Source of the DNA: Pezicula radicicola
Taxonomy: Eukaryota > Ascomycota > Leotiomycetes > Helotiales > Dermateaceae
DNA length: 64,000 bases
NCBI GenBank assembly: GCA_003008705.1
Contig: PDUO01000011.1
Span: 239,956 to 303,955 of the forward strand
Direction of reading: 5' to 3'
Part shown: piece by piece, positions 32,262 to 43,473 of the stretch
How positions within the stretch are numbered: position 1 is the stretch's first letter
How the letters are laid out: each line of letters starts with the position of its first letter
Notes under the pieces: generated by a model
What the model saw: the letters and a program-made list of their open reading frames with translations, nothing else
Database searches by the model: none
What the model was told of the DNA's origin: nothing
Made by a program: the position numbers and the translations under genes

Positions 32262-33548
32262 CTATCCCTCTCTTAATAACGGACCCCTCTTGAATGGTTC
32301 AATCACCTTGAAATCAAGCGTAGGTGGAACTGAATCCTGAATCCAATGCATAGTCCCATACCTCAACCAATGCGCATATGTCCCTGGCACATTATCTGAA
32401 CCCTCATGTCTCCTCCACAATGACCCCAGTGTCTCTCCCATCACCCTTATAATCAGCCCATGAGCCAGCTTGAACCCAAAGCTCTTCTGCAGGCACCCCT
32501 CAACGATCTCCCTCGCCTGCTTTTGTTCTGCGCTTTCCACCTCGCCTTCTTTTGGAAGCGGAAGCGACATCAGATCGAATGCCTTCTGCCCGTCCCACGC
32601 AGTAAAGACATTGATGAGCTGTGAACCCACCATATAATCCGGGGCATAGATATGTTCAGCAACATACTTTGGTCCGTCCCAGCCGTCCTCTTCATCAATA
32701 AGTCCCATGACTAACGACATCACCTGTCCCTGGATAATATAGTCCGTCAACATCTTTTTTACCTCGTCTGGTCCAATCGTTTTCCCATCCTCCTCAATCT
32801 TCAACATCGAATTCCCTATTAGGGGAACCCCCTTCAACAATGGACTACTGTGCATTCCATCAGTGCTTATCTTGCCACCGTCGGCAGCCCACAAGGCCAG
32901 AAGTAATTTGTGAGCCCGTGCAAAGAGCGGATTATTCCGGCCAGACACTAAGACGTAATTTGCCAAACTGCGTTCCTCGACGGGGCCTGTGTTGTACGAT
33001 AGGAGTTCAAACCGCGAAACAGGATTGCCAACCGTTTCGTGCCACAGACGGTTCAAGTCGCCAATTTGCATCAATCCCACGTCCGCATAGACCCCGCCAT
33101 ACTTGAGCAGGAGTGGCCACCGCACGAGGTCGGACGTATGTTGGAGCGCATAGTCACCGCCAATAGTGCCATCAAGGAAGGCGCGGGGAAAGGTTCCAGG
33201 GTCTGTGACGTCGAGGAAGTTTGCGACGTTGAGGGGTGAGGAAGGCAGACGGTCGAGAACGCGGATTGTCCAGCCTTGCTTTGAAAAGCGCCGGTGCCAA
33301 GCACGGATGTTGCGCTGCGTGTAGGGGTGCATATTCGTGAAGCCAGAATGCCAAAAGAACCAGATGTTCTTCTCATCATCTGAGATTGCCTTGGGATGAA
33401 GGAGATCGTAATCGACTTCAGAATCCGGGCGCAAGTCGAGGAGGTGATCGGGAATGTCATGGAGCCCTGCTGGGCGTGGGTAATTTTGGGATTCCATTCT
33501 TGCGTGCTGTTGTACTTGGTCCGAGGATGTGTGGTTCTGTAGTAGCAT
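32262..33548 (-). CDS. Caps_synth-type glycosyltransferase, 428 aa, intronless
   Basis: This belongs to the fungal capsule-polysaccharide-synthesis (GT32-like) proteins, expected to transfer a sugar from a nucleotide sugar. The N-terminal signature is NIWFFWHSGFTNMHPYTQRN, near residues 61-80, then GWTIRVLD. The substrate-binding segment is ALQHTSDLVRWPLLLKYGGV followed by YADVGLMQIGDLNRLW. The usual metal-binding DXD appears only as DVG here, which may alter metal use or be normal for this fungal branch. No signal peptide or membrane segment is obvious, so location is unclear. The ATG at 33548 gives a longer start; a second ATG 17 codons in (33497) is possible. The polymer made is unknown. 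Confidence 0.8.
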   Translation of the reverse strand: MLLQNHTSSDQVQQHARMESQNYPRPAGLHDIPDHLLDLRPDSEVDYDLLHPKAISDDEKNIWFFWHSGFTNMHPYTQRNIRAWHRRFSKQGWTIRVLDRLPSSPLNVANFLDVTDPGTFPRAFLDGTIGGDYALQHTSDLVRWPLLLKYGGVYADVGLMQIGDLNRLWHETVGNPVSRFELLSYNTGPVEERSLANYVLVSGRNNPLFARAHKLLLALWAADGGKISTDGMHSSPLLKGVPLIGNSMLKIEEDGKTIGPDEVKKMLTDYIIQGQVMSLVMGLIDEEDGWDGPKYVAEHIYAPDYMVGSQLINVFTAWDGQKAFDLMSLPLPKEGEVESAEQKQAREIVEGCLQKSFGFKLAHGLIIRVMGETLGSLWRRHEGSDNVPGTYAHWLRYGTMHWIQDSVPPTLDFKVIEPFKRGPLLREG

Positions 33549-34294
33549 TCAAAGCAGCTGCCTCCAATTACTTCGGGGGGTGGTAGAGAAAGAGAAAGAT
33601 GTGACCTCAAAGCTTTAAACTTTTGGGTGAAGTTGTAGTTGTGTAACTAGGAACGAAGAGGTTGCTTATCTTGATGAGGATGTTGACTTACCTAGGAGAC
33701 TTGGGATCTCATTTATATCTTCTACTCGTCCTGGTTACACTGGTACCAGCATATTTCCAAGGAAAAAAAATCGGATTCTAGATAATTATCATTTCGACTC
33801 ATTCTGATCGCTGCAGGACTTCCACACGAGCGCACCAGTTATGGCGTGCTGCGAGGATGACTGCATGTGGCTGAGGTGGGTAAAGGATGAGTCCTACCTA
33901 TGATCAACGGAGGAAGAGATTCTGTCGCGTCAGTTCCGACCGTTGACCAATCACCAAATGAGTCAAAGACCAATTCAGTAATGCTACCGAGATGCATATC
34001 GGGACGACGACTAGCTTCCCGAATTCGTTAATCTGGAATCTGTCTTGGCTGTGTCCATCAGTCACACTTGCATTTTATGTATTGGAGATAACCGGTTATT
34101 GGGAAGAAGCAGCACTAAGGCATATTTGGGGGCATTGGTCTTTGGACATAGCCCAACTCTGCTCAACCTTCTCCCCTATGTCATAGATCAACTATTAAAG
34201 AAACATGAATTATCCAATGACTCAAATCACGTCTGGATGGAGCAGTGTACATTGCTCGCTAAGCTAATGCCGTCAACTTTCATAACATCTACCA
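33549..34294. other. Spacer between glycosyltransferase and esterase genes
   Basis: Upstream region of the glycosyltransferase and 3-prime flank of the esterase. A 113-codon frame at 34045-34386 overlaps the esterase end on the other strand and has no domain. Nothing else was seen. Confidence 0.45.
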
Positions 34295-36123
34295 TTACCC
34301 AGAAAACACCTCAGCAAGATCCAAAAGTTCCTGCCATCGCTTGTCCTGCTGAATCTCAATTCTACCCTCTGGTGTGGCAACCTTGAATTGATCAATCTTC
34401 TCCGTCCCATACTTATAGCCCTGCTCATTACCAACAAAAGCAGCCAGATCTTGAATCCAATCTTTCATCAGGACGAGTTCTTTTTCCGTTGGTCCATGCA
34501 CGATAGAAAAACTACATGATGGAAGCACAGGTTAGAGTTTGTTGGACTTGGAAAGAGAAGATTTCAGAGAGAAAAGAAACGTGAGCTTACTTCCAAAACG
34601 GCTTATCCATTGCATGAGCCACGCCAAAGCTCATCGGCGCAACTTTCTCATCTATAAATGACAAGCGATACGAAATTCGATATCTCCAAATATCTTCCAC
34701 AGAAACGCCATGCGAAAAGAGACTGTTTGCTAGAAAGCGCGAAGGTGCTCGCACCTGACCGTCTGAGATGATATTTCCGTATAGCGTTGTCCAGTCATTT
34801 GTATTACTGGTGGTAGGGAGAGTATAATGTTGAAGGGCTCGCTTAGTTGTTTCTGGGGCGTAGTAGTTGGATACTTGGAGATGGAGAGAGGAGAGGTTTG
34901 CCGAGGGACCGTTGGTTGCTGCGTACAGAGTTTCCTAATATTTGCGTCTCAGCATGACTTGTTACTGAGCAGGTGAAGAGTCCTAGTGATCTGCATGACC
35001 TTTGCAACAAGTCAAACATTACTTGCAACAAAGAATGAACCTCCTGGGAATATATACATACCTCATTAAGCATCTCACCAATCAAAAGTTTTAAGCCTCT
35101 TTTCTTGAATTCGGATGCAAAGGCCCCACTACCGTGGTAATCCATCATGCCAGGGAGGATAAATGAGGAGTCGGTAACGGGACGAAATGTATGATGCTTT
35201 AACTTCATAATAACACCAGCAAGAGCATCTGCATCGACCCTTCTTAGCAGCGACATTTTCTCAGCACTAGGTAGATTCTTCGAAATCTCAAAGAACCCAC
35301 AAAGCTCATCAAACTGATCTTGGCACTCTTCCGGGGTCTTAGGTTGCGCAGGAATAGCGTTGGATATCATAGCAATCCGGTGAAAAGCCTGTGGCATACT
35401 ACTTCCAGCAGCGTTCTGAAATTCGAACATTGAATGAGCATGCACAGCATACGCACCAGCACTCCTCCCTGCCAACGTCACATTATTGGGATCACCGCCG
35501 AATCTCTCAATGTTATCTCGTACCCATTCAATAGCAAGTCGTTGATCCCAAAGTCCATAATTACCCGCTTCACCGGTCCCAGACTCCGATTGCAAAGCAT
35601 CTCCAGCCAAGAACCCGAACAAGTTAAGTCTATATCCGATGGCAACTACGATGGCATTTAATTTGCCAGTTGAGATCATTTCTGTTGGATCCATTCCAGG
35701 TTCATGGCTAGGGTCTCCCATTTGGAACCAGCCGCCATGTAGCCATAGCATGACTGGCCATTTCTTTTTCGCACCACTACTTGTCGATTCTACTGGTGTC
35801 CAAATGTTGAGCCGTAAGCAATCCTCGCCGTAGACGTTGTCTGGAGGGATATGTTTGTTGGCTGATGTGTAGTTGAGAGCTTGGGGACAGATTGGACCAA
35901 ATTTTGTTGCGTCGAATGGTATATTCTCTTGATTTGAATATGTAAAGTTTTCCGGTAGTGGACGAGGTTTCCGCCATCTGTGATCTCCTACGGGTGGTAG
36001 GGCATATGGAATGCCTGCATATCGCCGTGCTTTGGAGTCGTACTGAACCCCAACGATGGAGCCTTTAGTATCACCAAGGTCGAGCCGATACTCAGTGACT
36101 TTGTAGGATAGTGTGTTACCCAT
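34295..36123 (-). CDS. Type-B carboxylesterase/lipase, 540 aa, three exons
   Basis: An alpha/beta-hydrolase that would cleave carboxylic esters. Exons on the minus strand are 36123-35062, 34934-34591 and 34511-34295; introns are 127 and 79 nt. Junctions read IGEMLNE-ETLYAA and DKPFWN-FSIVHG in phase. Features in order: GIPYALPPVGDHRWRKP (substrate gorge, about 37-53), EDCLRLNIW (100-108), the HGG oxyanion motif (129-131), and the nucleophile Ser221 in AGRSAGA. The acidic residue is probably a Glu near 346-354 (LLIGEMLNEE). The His is in SFGVAHAMDKP. The nucleophile elbow is GRSAG where GESAG is more common. No signal peptide is seen (MGNTLSYKVTEY), so it may be intracellular. It shares strand with the regulator upstream. 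Confidence 0.88.
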
Positions 36124-37189
36124 GTTAGTAAATATCGTGTGAATCTTTGAATGCTGAATATCCAGGTCTATCTCGCTAGACTTCCTCCTTCGTACCTAAT
36201 CTTGGCCGTAACGTGTTATCCGTCCTATGGTTAAAAGTAAGGTCAATCCAGGAAATTCAAACTCAAGATAGTCGTCCCGGATGAAAGAAGACGTCGGATC
36301 TCATGCAGGAACAAGTCGTAGCGTCGTAGAACTTTCAGCAAGGGATATCTCTCAGCCTTGCTTGACTTAGTCTTCCTTGGGTCTAGATTTCTTTCGTAAT
36401 AGAAAGCAAAATAGTAAGCTGGCTTATCAAAGATGTTCCTACCGTTTATAAACCGGAATGACAAGAAAGACGGCTGTTGTACGGAAGAGCTCTTTCTGAA
36501 AAAGCATTCGAGAACTAATCTAAGGGCAGGGCCTCCGGGGTGATGTCGGGACCGCCTGTTTAAGCCAATACTTTCGTCGGGTTAGCGACAGCCCCATCCG
36601 ATCTCCCCCATCTTCGCCCTCGAACCAAGACATCCATGTAGCGCAGTTTTCCCATACCGACGGAGCAGTATTTTCGGGTCCCTATCTCATGGAGACGCAT
36701 TGTTCCGAAAAGGGCCAGCTATCATGGCACTCTTAGCCCGGGATTAACTCAAGTGCCCTAATCTATATCAAGTCCAAAGATCGCCGGTCTGCTCAACGTT
36801 ATTGTCATAGACTTCCTCAGTAGAGCACCTCGTATTCATGCTTTCTCACGGAAAGTAGAATGTAATTTTACATGGTTGAATTGAAGTTAAGCCTGTCATT
36901 CGGCTAGAGTATTTTAGTTTGTCCATCGACTACAAAATCCGATAATTGTGTCAACGTGGCCAATTCGAAAAGCCGAGCGCTGCTCATAAATCAAGGCCTC
37001 TTGTTGATTGTTCTTATGCTCATATAATATGGCATTAACGGTGATAACTGTGCTTCTTATGTGCTAACTGTGATTCAGTGACGTTCCTCTCAACAACGGA
37101 TTAGCACTAAAGCCCATCCTATTTTGTCAACTACGGAATCATCTCTAATGGCGTGGCATTTACCTTGACCATGTTGACATTATTCGGGC
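36124..37189. other. Esterase upstream region
   Basis: About 1 kb without a gene; the 73-codon minus frame at 36243-36464 has no recognisable content. The part at 36520-36800 is relatively GC-rich and contains several CGG and CCG triplets (for example TCCGGGGTGATGTCGGGACC). These could bind a Zn2Cys6 factor, but no single clear inverted pair stands out. Confidence 0.4.
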
Positions 37190-39217
37190 TTAGAAAGTAC
37201 CTTGTAATATCTGTCTTACTGTGGAAAGTTTGATGCCTCCCCCGGGGGTCTTGAGCATTGAGATCTGCCGTAATGCTGTACTGAATCGTACTTCTGATAT
37301 CCTCGATTGTAGCCACTCTTGATGTATCATGTCGTTGGTCTCAATGGCGGCAATGAATAAAGACCACTGAAACTCATAGACAGGTTGATGGGCTCCAGCA
37401 GGGCATATGTGCCTTGCAAAAAGTAATAATTGGGCGAGTGCGTCCAGTGCTGCTGGACATTCATCGGCCCCGAATGGGTTCGAGCCACATCTTAGAAGGT
37501 ATATCCTCAATGCATACAACATCGTGGCTGAGTTGGCACAGTTGAGTTTCATGGCTGGCTGTAAAGTCAAGGCTGATGAGCCATAGAAAAGTACCGCAGA
37601 ATACTTCTATAAAAGAGTGTAAGCTAGGTCTATGTAAAGGGTCATTTTCAGGAGAGCCTACCACTTGTAGAGCATCAAGCCGTCCACTGAGCTTTTCAAA
37701 CACGGCCCCATTCTTATCCTCTGCGAAATTCTTACTCAGTTCGCTAATCCCGTGGCAAACCACTAATAAATCTGTCATCATGTCCACGGGCAGGCAGCTC
37801 TCAATATCTCTGATACTCTGGCTGATGGGATACTCCGCACCCCAGTTTAGTTGCAACGCTAAACGTGATTCTGCTTGAATCCCGTTCAGTTTAGCAGGCT
37901 GTGCACGAAAATATTCGATTACACTCGCTTTGCAGCCTAAGAAGCTACACTGAGCATCTAACTTCAAAAGCCACATAATAAGACGAGCAGACAAACTACG
38001 TTCGCTTCGATTGAATTCCGGCTGCGATGAGGTTGTGCTGGAATCCACTGGAATAACGTCCAGTCTATGCTTTATAATATGATCAACGGATGTGAGGCTT
38101 AACCGTTCCAGCTTCGACACGCTGAAAATTTTCTGCCCTGCCATGTAGACATATATACAATAAAATGAGCCTAGAATGCCAAGATGATCTGAGCAAACTT
38201 CGCTCTGCAGAGTTTTCATGAGGCCTTGCGTCCCTAACTCGTAGTGCCTGTGCGCTGCTACATGCATTGTATTTGCAGTGTTTCTGGTAGAAGACAACTC
38301 GTAGAGTGCGATGGCCAGGATGAGATGGAGCAGCATGGCCGATCGTTTTAGAGCGTGATTTAAGAGTAGAGCAGGAACAGACCATTCGGGGTCTCGTGTA
38401 GTTTGGGAGAGAGAGAATGTTGTACGGAAGTGCGTGAGCGCTCTTTCTTCATCCTCTGTGAGCTCAATTCCCGACTCTAGTATCTTGTGCTGCGTTAGGC
38501 ACAACGTGGGTAAAGAAAATAGCTCAAAATGTTCGGGCTCCACGTCTCGTCGGAGTAGAGAATTGAATTCCTGCGGATAGGGAAGTAGCCATGCAGAACT
38601 AGGGCCTGCTATAGAACCTGGCTCGAGAGTCTGAACGGTATTCAATGCCGGTCTTTGATGACATGGCTGCATTTCGGAGGAGACATCCATAGGATTTCGC
38701 AAAATCAAAGGATCACTGATGCATGTATTCTGCGCACCATAGCCAGAGGCGGCAGCCACACCATGGTCATAGCCTGACATGTAATGGGTGAGCAATAGAG
38801 TGTCAGACTCCTCTGGTCGTTGTTGATCTTCTGGCTCTAGATGTCCGGCAAGTTGTGGTGAAGATGGCGACGGCGACAATGGCTTTTGAGGCCATAATTC
38901 CTGGTCTCGCGTTCTCCATGGACCAGCACCACGTCGCCGATCCCTTAGACTCGGAATGATTCGCGAATAGGGCTGTTGGCAGACCAGTTTAAGGCGATCG
39001 CACCTACCACACAAGGGAATATTCTCATCACACTTGACCTTTTTTGCGCGGCAAGTCAAGCAACCTTTATGTAGAAAGGTTAGTAAACGCTGGACCCCAG
39101 ACTAACGGTTCTGTATGAAATCTCACCAGACTTGGACCGCCCAGAACCAGATCTCCTTTGTTTGACGATTTTATTTGAACTCGAACTCGAACTCGAAGGA
39201 TCCTGTGTGTCATCCAT
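37190..39217 (-). CDS. Zn2Cys6 transcription factor, 620 aa, three exons
   Basis: A fungal binuclear zinc-cluster regulator. Exons on the minus strand are 39217-39127, 39064-37662 and 37558-37190; introns are 62 and 103 nt. The first intron splits the cluster: SGRSKSG-CLTCRAKKVKC. Cysteines at 32, 35, 42, 49, 52 and 59 give the C-X2-C-X6-C-X6-C-X2-C-X6-C spacing. A basic linker (RIIPSLRDRRR) and a Ser/Pro/Gln-rich region follow. The fungal TF middle-homology domain (about 210-600) includes LLLHLILAIALYELS and, after intron 2, MKLNCANSATMLYALRIYLL. Without the second intron the protein would end early at IEDIPSKMWLEPIRGR and lose its conserved C-terminus. It is divergent from the MFS gene; both may share the 620-bp promoter. 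A Ser run near residues 8-14 comes from a hexamer repeat. Confidence 0.86.
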
Positions 39218-39838
39218 GACACGAACCACAGCAAGGATCGCGACACATTACCGCGTCTCCTATTCTCCTATTCTCCTGGCTCCTATTGCTCTCAAGGCGT
39301 GTCTTTTGTCCCGCCTTCAATGTAATGTAGGTGAGTGAGTCGCCCCACGATAAAGTCCGTGTACTCCATACTCAGTACGGAATCAAATCCGACGACATTA
39401 CGAAGGTAATCAAGATAAGATAACTTGGCAAATATACACCTCCACAAAGTTTTTTGCGTCGTCAATTCTGACCAATACAAGAGTCTCCCGACGGTCCACT
39501 CTATGTGCTACTCCACCATTTCCCTCCATCCACCCCTGTCCTCAAGGCTCACCAGCTGCAGCTCACCTCTCACGGTGCAGTGTAACCGATGATGATGAGA
39601 ATAGAATTGCTATCAGCCGATTGGCAATTGACCGTTGTAAGAAGACACGCTACGACTAAGTATTTTTTTTGTGTTGTATTGCTCTCTTTTAATTGCAGCT
39701 ACCGCGATAACAAGACGCTGGCAAGTGCCCAGTACCAGTACTGCTACGAGTCGTCGACGAGTTCATAAGAGCATCTCCAACCCAGGCCAACTAGGGACTT
39801 CTGCAATCGCTCGCATAGCCTTTTTGCGCCTAATCATA
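39218..39838. promoter_or_regulatory. Shared divergent promoter of the Zn2Cys6 regulator and MFS permease
   Basis: The two genes start 621 bp apart and read outward. The stretch contains a CGG-N8-CCG inverted pair at 39378-39391 and an imperfect TCCGTGTAC/GTACGGA pair at 39356-39381. A T run lies at 39662-39669. The regulator may control its neighbour or itself; this is inference from arrangement alone. Confidence 0.5.
39378..39391. promoter_or_regulatory. CGG-N8-CCG inverted triplet, candidate Zn2Cys6 site
   Basis: The sequence CGGAATCAAATCCG is a symmetric pair of CGG half-sites spaced by eight bases. Dimeric Zn2Cys6 proteins bind such pairs (Gal4 uses an 11-base spacer). It lies about 160 bp above the regulator start. 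One such match can occur by chance. Confidence 0.35.
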
Positions 39839-41789
39839 ATGGAATCTTCACTCACAGAGAAGGACATGTTCAATCATGAAATGGTCGTTGATACAAAATC
39901 CTCCGCGGCTCAGGTCAACGATTCTGAAAATCCAACTGTCGGTGAAGTTTATGCACGTCCTTCCGCTGCAGAAGAGAAATCCTTGCTAAGGAAGATCGAT
40001 TGGCAGTAAGTTTCCAAAAGTCTAGGTGAAAATCTATCATTGACAAGAGTAGCCTAATGCCACTGATGACCTTCTCATATTTCCTTCAGTTCCTCGACAA
40101 AAGCAGTCTAAATTATGCCTCTGTAATGGGAATCATCAAAGACACGGTAGGAATTCAAATGATTAGGCAAATCTATGAGATCAGCAACTAACTAACCCTA
40201 CCGCGCGCAGAGTCTTGTTGGACAACAATACTCGTGGGTAGTGCCTTTTATTTTGGATACCTAATCGCCAATTATCCAGCGTCTTTAGGATTCGTCAAAT
40301 TTCCATTAGCAAAGTTCCTGTCGGCGTCAATGCAAGTTTTCAAGTCACTAATATCCCGCGAACTGTTACTCACTGGTCATAGAATCGTTTGGGCCGTTGT
40401 CCTTGCATGTCATGGTGCTGCAAGTACATTTGTTGGGCTGTGTGTGCTTCGCGTACTCCTCGGCATTACTGAGAGCACCGTTAGCCCAGGATTCAGTCTA
40501 CTGACTGGTATTTGGTATAAGCCATCAGAACATGCATGGAGGCATGGGATTTGGTTCTTGGGAAATGGAGTGGCCAATACATTTGGTGGTTTACTCGCTT
40601 ATGGTATTGCAAATATCAACGGGAGTTTACAACCTTGGAGAGTAAGTCCATGAAATGAAATCCTAAATCTTCTGTTATAAAATGACAACTAACGATACTC
40701 TGAATAGTGGCTTTTCATAATATTCGGTCTAATCACAGTGTCATGGGGAATCTTTCTCTTTTTCATGCTTCCAGATGCTCCTCTAACAGCTCGTTTCCTC
40801 ACACAACGCGAGCGAGAGATTGCAGATCGTCGCCCACAAAAAACACAACACAGCTTTAAAACTAACGAATGGTCAAGATCTCAGTGCATTGAAGCTCTGG
40901 TGGACCCAAAGACCTGGCTTATATCACTAATGATTGGAGTTGCTTCCATCACCAACGGAGTTGTCAGCAACGTATGTCATCCTATCACACATACGATAGG
41001 TGACGTTCTTATAGCTAACAACTTCTTAGTTCGGGTCTCTCATTGTAAAATCTTTCGGCTACAACGAATTTGACACCATTCTTCTGGGCATGCCATCAGG
41101 TGGGTTTCAAGTCGTGGCTGTGATTGTTGCTACATATTCAGCCTCGAGGATTCGCCGCTCACGTCTCATCATTGTAATTGTCGGATATATTCTCGCTCTC
41201 CTAGGTATACTCCTTGTAAAAGAGCTCCCAACTTCGAACAAAATTGGACGTCTATTCGGCTACTGGATGATGATTCTGTTCTCCTCTGCATTTCCTCTCC
41301 TCCTTTCTCTTATGGCAAGTAGTACGTATCACACATTACTTATTTTCCGTGCTCAGGGTACCAGTATTCCGTTGCTAACATATATACTCAGACACTGCCG
41401 GCTTCACTAAAAAGGCAACCGTAAATGCCATCTTCTTCATCGGCTACTGTGCCGGAAACATTGGAGGACCTCAACTTTTCAAATCTACAGAAGCTCCCAA
41501 ATACCACGTAAGTCCATACGTAGCTTCCTTGAAACAAACACTACAATCTAACAATTCCACCAAACAGACTGCATACAATGGAATGATCGCCTGCCTCATC
41601 GTATCAATAGCTTTATCTGTATCGCTACGACAATATATGGATTGGGAAAATAAGAAACGGGATCGGGAACAAGGTGTTTATATTGATCCTGAGCCACGCC
41701 ATGTTGATGATGTAGATGAGGTAGATCTGGTGGCTGAGAGGATTGTTTATACGGATTGGGAGAACCGGAGCTTTCGGTATTATTTGTAA
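39839..41789 (+). CDS. MFS permease, Dal5/allantoate-permease type, about 510 aa, eight exons, one suspect junction
   Basis: An anion:cation symporter-like transporter of the plasma membrane. Exons are 39839-40005, 40053-40146, 40213-40331, 40383-40641, 40708-40971, 41030-41321, 41392-41507 and 41568-41789. Features include LMPLMTFSYFLQFLDKSSLN (TM1), GSAFYFGYLIANYP, LRVLLGITESTVSPGF, RHGIWFLGNGVANTFGGLLA and FIGYCAGNIGGPQ. The normal acceptor for exon 3 (at 40210) would give the family motif SLVGQQYSW but then the wrong frame. Using AG two bases later keeps the frame but reads SCWTTILVGSAFYFG. Relative to the family, about four bases seem missing near 40238. The intron at 40332-40382 uses a GC donor (GCAAGT). 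The gene may be functional with a divergent loop or be a recent pseudogene. The substrate is unknown. Confidence 0.75.
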
Positions 41790-41985
41790 AAGATGGTCTT
41801 TCGTGGTTTTTTTTTTACATACATCTTCAAGATAGATCTCCATTAAGGGACATAATTACCTCCCACGATAATCCGCCTAGTTACCTGGGTAACTTAATCC
41901 TGCTTTCCTTTCCTCTTTTTTAGGTGGAACTATCACATGTCGACTCTCCACCATCAACAAAACCACATACAACGCATTTGCTTCC
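41790..41985. other. Short spacer before the 5S gene
   Basis: This is the 3-prime flank of the permease gene, with a T run at 41808-41815. It leads directly into the 5S gene. Confidence 0.4.
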
Positions 41986-42104
41986 ACATACGACCATAGA
42001 CTGAGGAGAACTGGGCATCCCGTCCGCTCTGCCATACATAAGCCTCAGATCGGTAGATTAGTAGTTGGGTGGGTGACCACCAGCGAATACCTACTGTTGT
42101 ATGT
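41986..42104 (+). rRNA. 5S ribosomal RNA, 119 nt
   Basis: It starts ACATACGACCATAGACTGAG and ends CTACTGTTGTATGT. The conserved CATCCCGTCCGCTC loop and GTAGTTGGGTGGGTGACCACC are present. T-rich termination signals follow (TTTTTGTTC then TTTTTTT at 42112). All 119 nt equal the minus-strand copy at 16255-16373; flanks beyond the terminator differ. It lies about 200 bp past the permease stop. Confidence 0.95.
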
Positions 42105-43473
42105 TTTTGTTCTTTTTTTGCATTTGTTGTTGTCAGTTTTATCTTTTTGCCAGGTACAGTAAACCTAGAACTATTTCTTCTAAGATAGGAATTCTAGGTT
42201 GATTGCGGGGCTATATTAATAGAAGATAATTCTGATCTAATTCGACTTAAGTGTTTACTCTAATTAATTACTGTTTAATCCTTTGTTTTCGTTTTTATTC
42301 TTCTATCTATAGTTACAGTAATAGAGGCTTAGATATTCATGAACATAACAATAAGACCCTTTTTAAGAAAATAAAAATAAAGGAGATTTGTGAATTATTT
42401 ACTAAGTAGTTTAAGTAATAAAAGTGTTGAATATAGTGAATATATAGGAATAGTTGTGGAACCGCCACTACAAGAGGCCCGCCCATTCGAAGCTTCCTTT
42501 GCCCCTTACAGAACACAGAATACAACTCTACATTGCCTACATTTTGCTCCTAAATAACCTTGCCATTCAACAAGAAGTCTACACTAAGTAGCCTTTCTAT
42601 CTTAAAGTAGAAGTTTTGTTTTTAGAATAGGTAGACTATAAGCTAATCTATACAGATTAAAAGAAGCGGAACTAAGTACTTAAATAAGAGTTTTAGAAAA
42701 TAACTTCTTGCTCCTTTTACCTGCTTACTTACATACACTAGATTGAACTCAGTGTTCATTAAGCTTAAACTTATAAGCTTATACAGCACTACCCAGTAAA
42801 GACCGACAGTTCATTTAAGAAGAAATCCATATGGTTACGACACATTAACAGTTAACACTTCATCAGATAATTTTACCTAGTAAAGTTAAATTCTATCTTA
42901 GATAGGTACTTAGGTAGATACTTATTAGGAAATTACTAAGCGTCTACTACCTACTATTACTATTACAAACACAAGCGAGCTATTTAGCAACTTTACTAGC
43001 CTTCAACGTATCTGCAAATTGCAAGCCTTCTATACACTTCGAGAACTCATTGTAGCATTATACTCTCTTTTTATTCAATATGATCAATGGTCCGGATCAT
43101 CTATGTATCTCTAAAGGTCCCACCCCATCACCGTCTTGGGTGCCAGTACCAGACGACGGCACTCATATCGTACCTATGTATTTGTGTATGCCCAAGCCGA
43201 CAACCTATTTGATTCCCACCTAGTCCTGTCAGACCCAACGACTATAAACTAATAAAGACAACAAGAACCCTAATGTACTCCATTACAATGCAATGCCAAT
43301 GATCCCGGTAACCACCATAAGCCCAGTCCTGAGGGAATTAAACAACAGAGAAGAAACAATAATCCAATGTGCCACGCTATGCTAGAATGCAAAACGGAAT
43401 CCTCATCTTTGTCGCCATAACACTATGCTGCCCTCATCATATTTAATCGGTACTGTCGTTACTCGTCACTCTA
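42105..43473. other. AT-rich intergenic spacer
   Basis: Very AT-rich between about 42120 and 43080, with TTAAG, TAGGTA and AGATAGG motifs scattered in both directions. This may be decayed repeat DNA. No open frame of note and no RNA gene was recognised. The last 400 bp are probably the 3-prime untranslated region of the phosphatase gene. Confidence 0.5.

Noticed and set aside
33071..33610. 179-codon minus-strand frame
   Set aside because: It overlaps the glycosyltransferase in another phase, with Ser/Thr-rich content and no motif.
37461..37663. Zn2Cys6 protein ending at IEDIPSKMWLEPIRGR
   Set aside because: Reading through the 103-nt intron (37559-37661) gives this early end and loses the conserved MKLNCANSATMLYALRIYL segment, so the spliced form is preferred.
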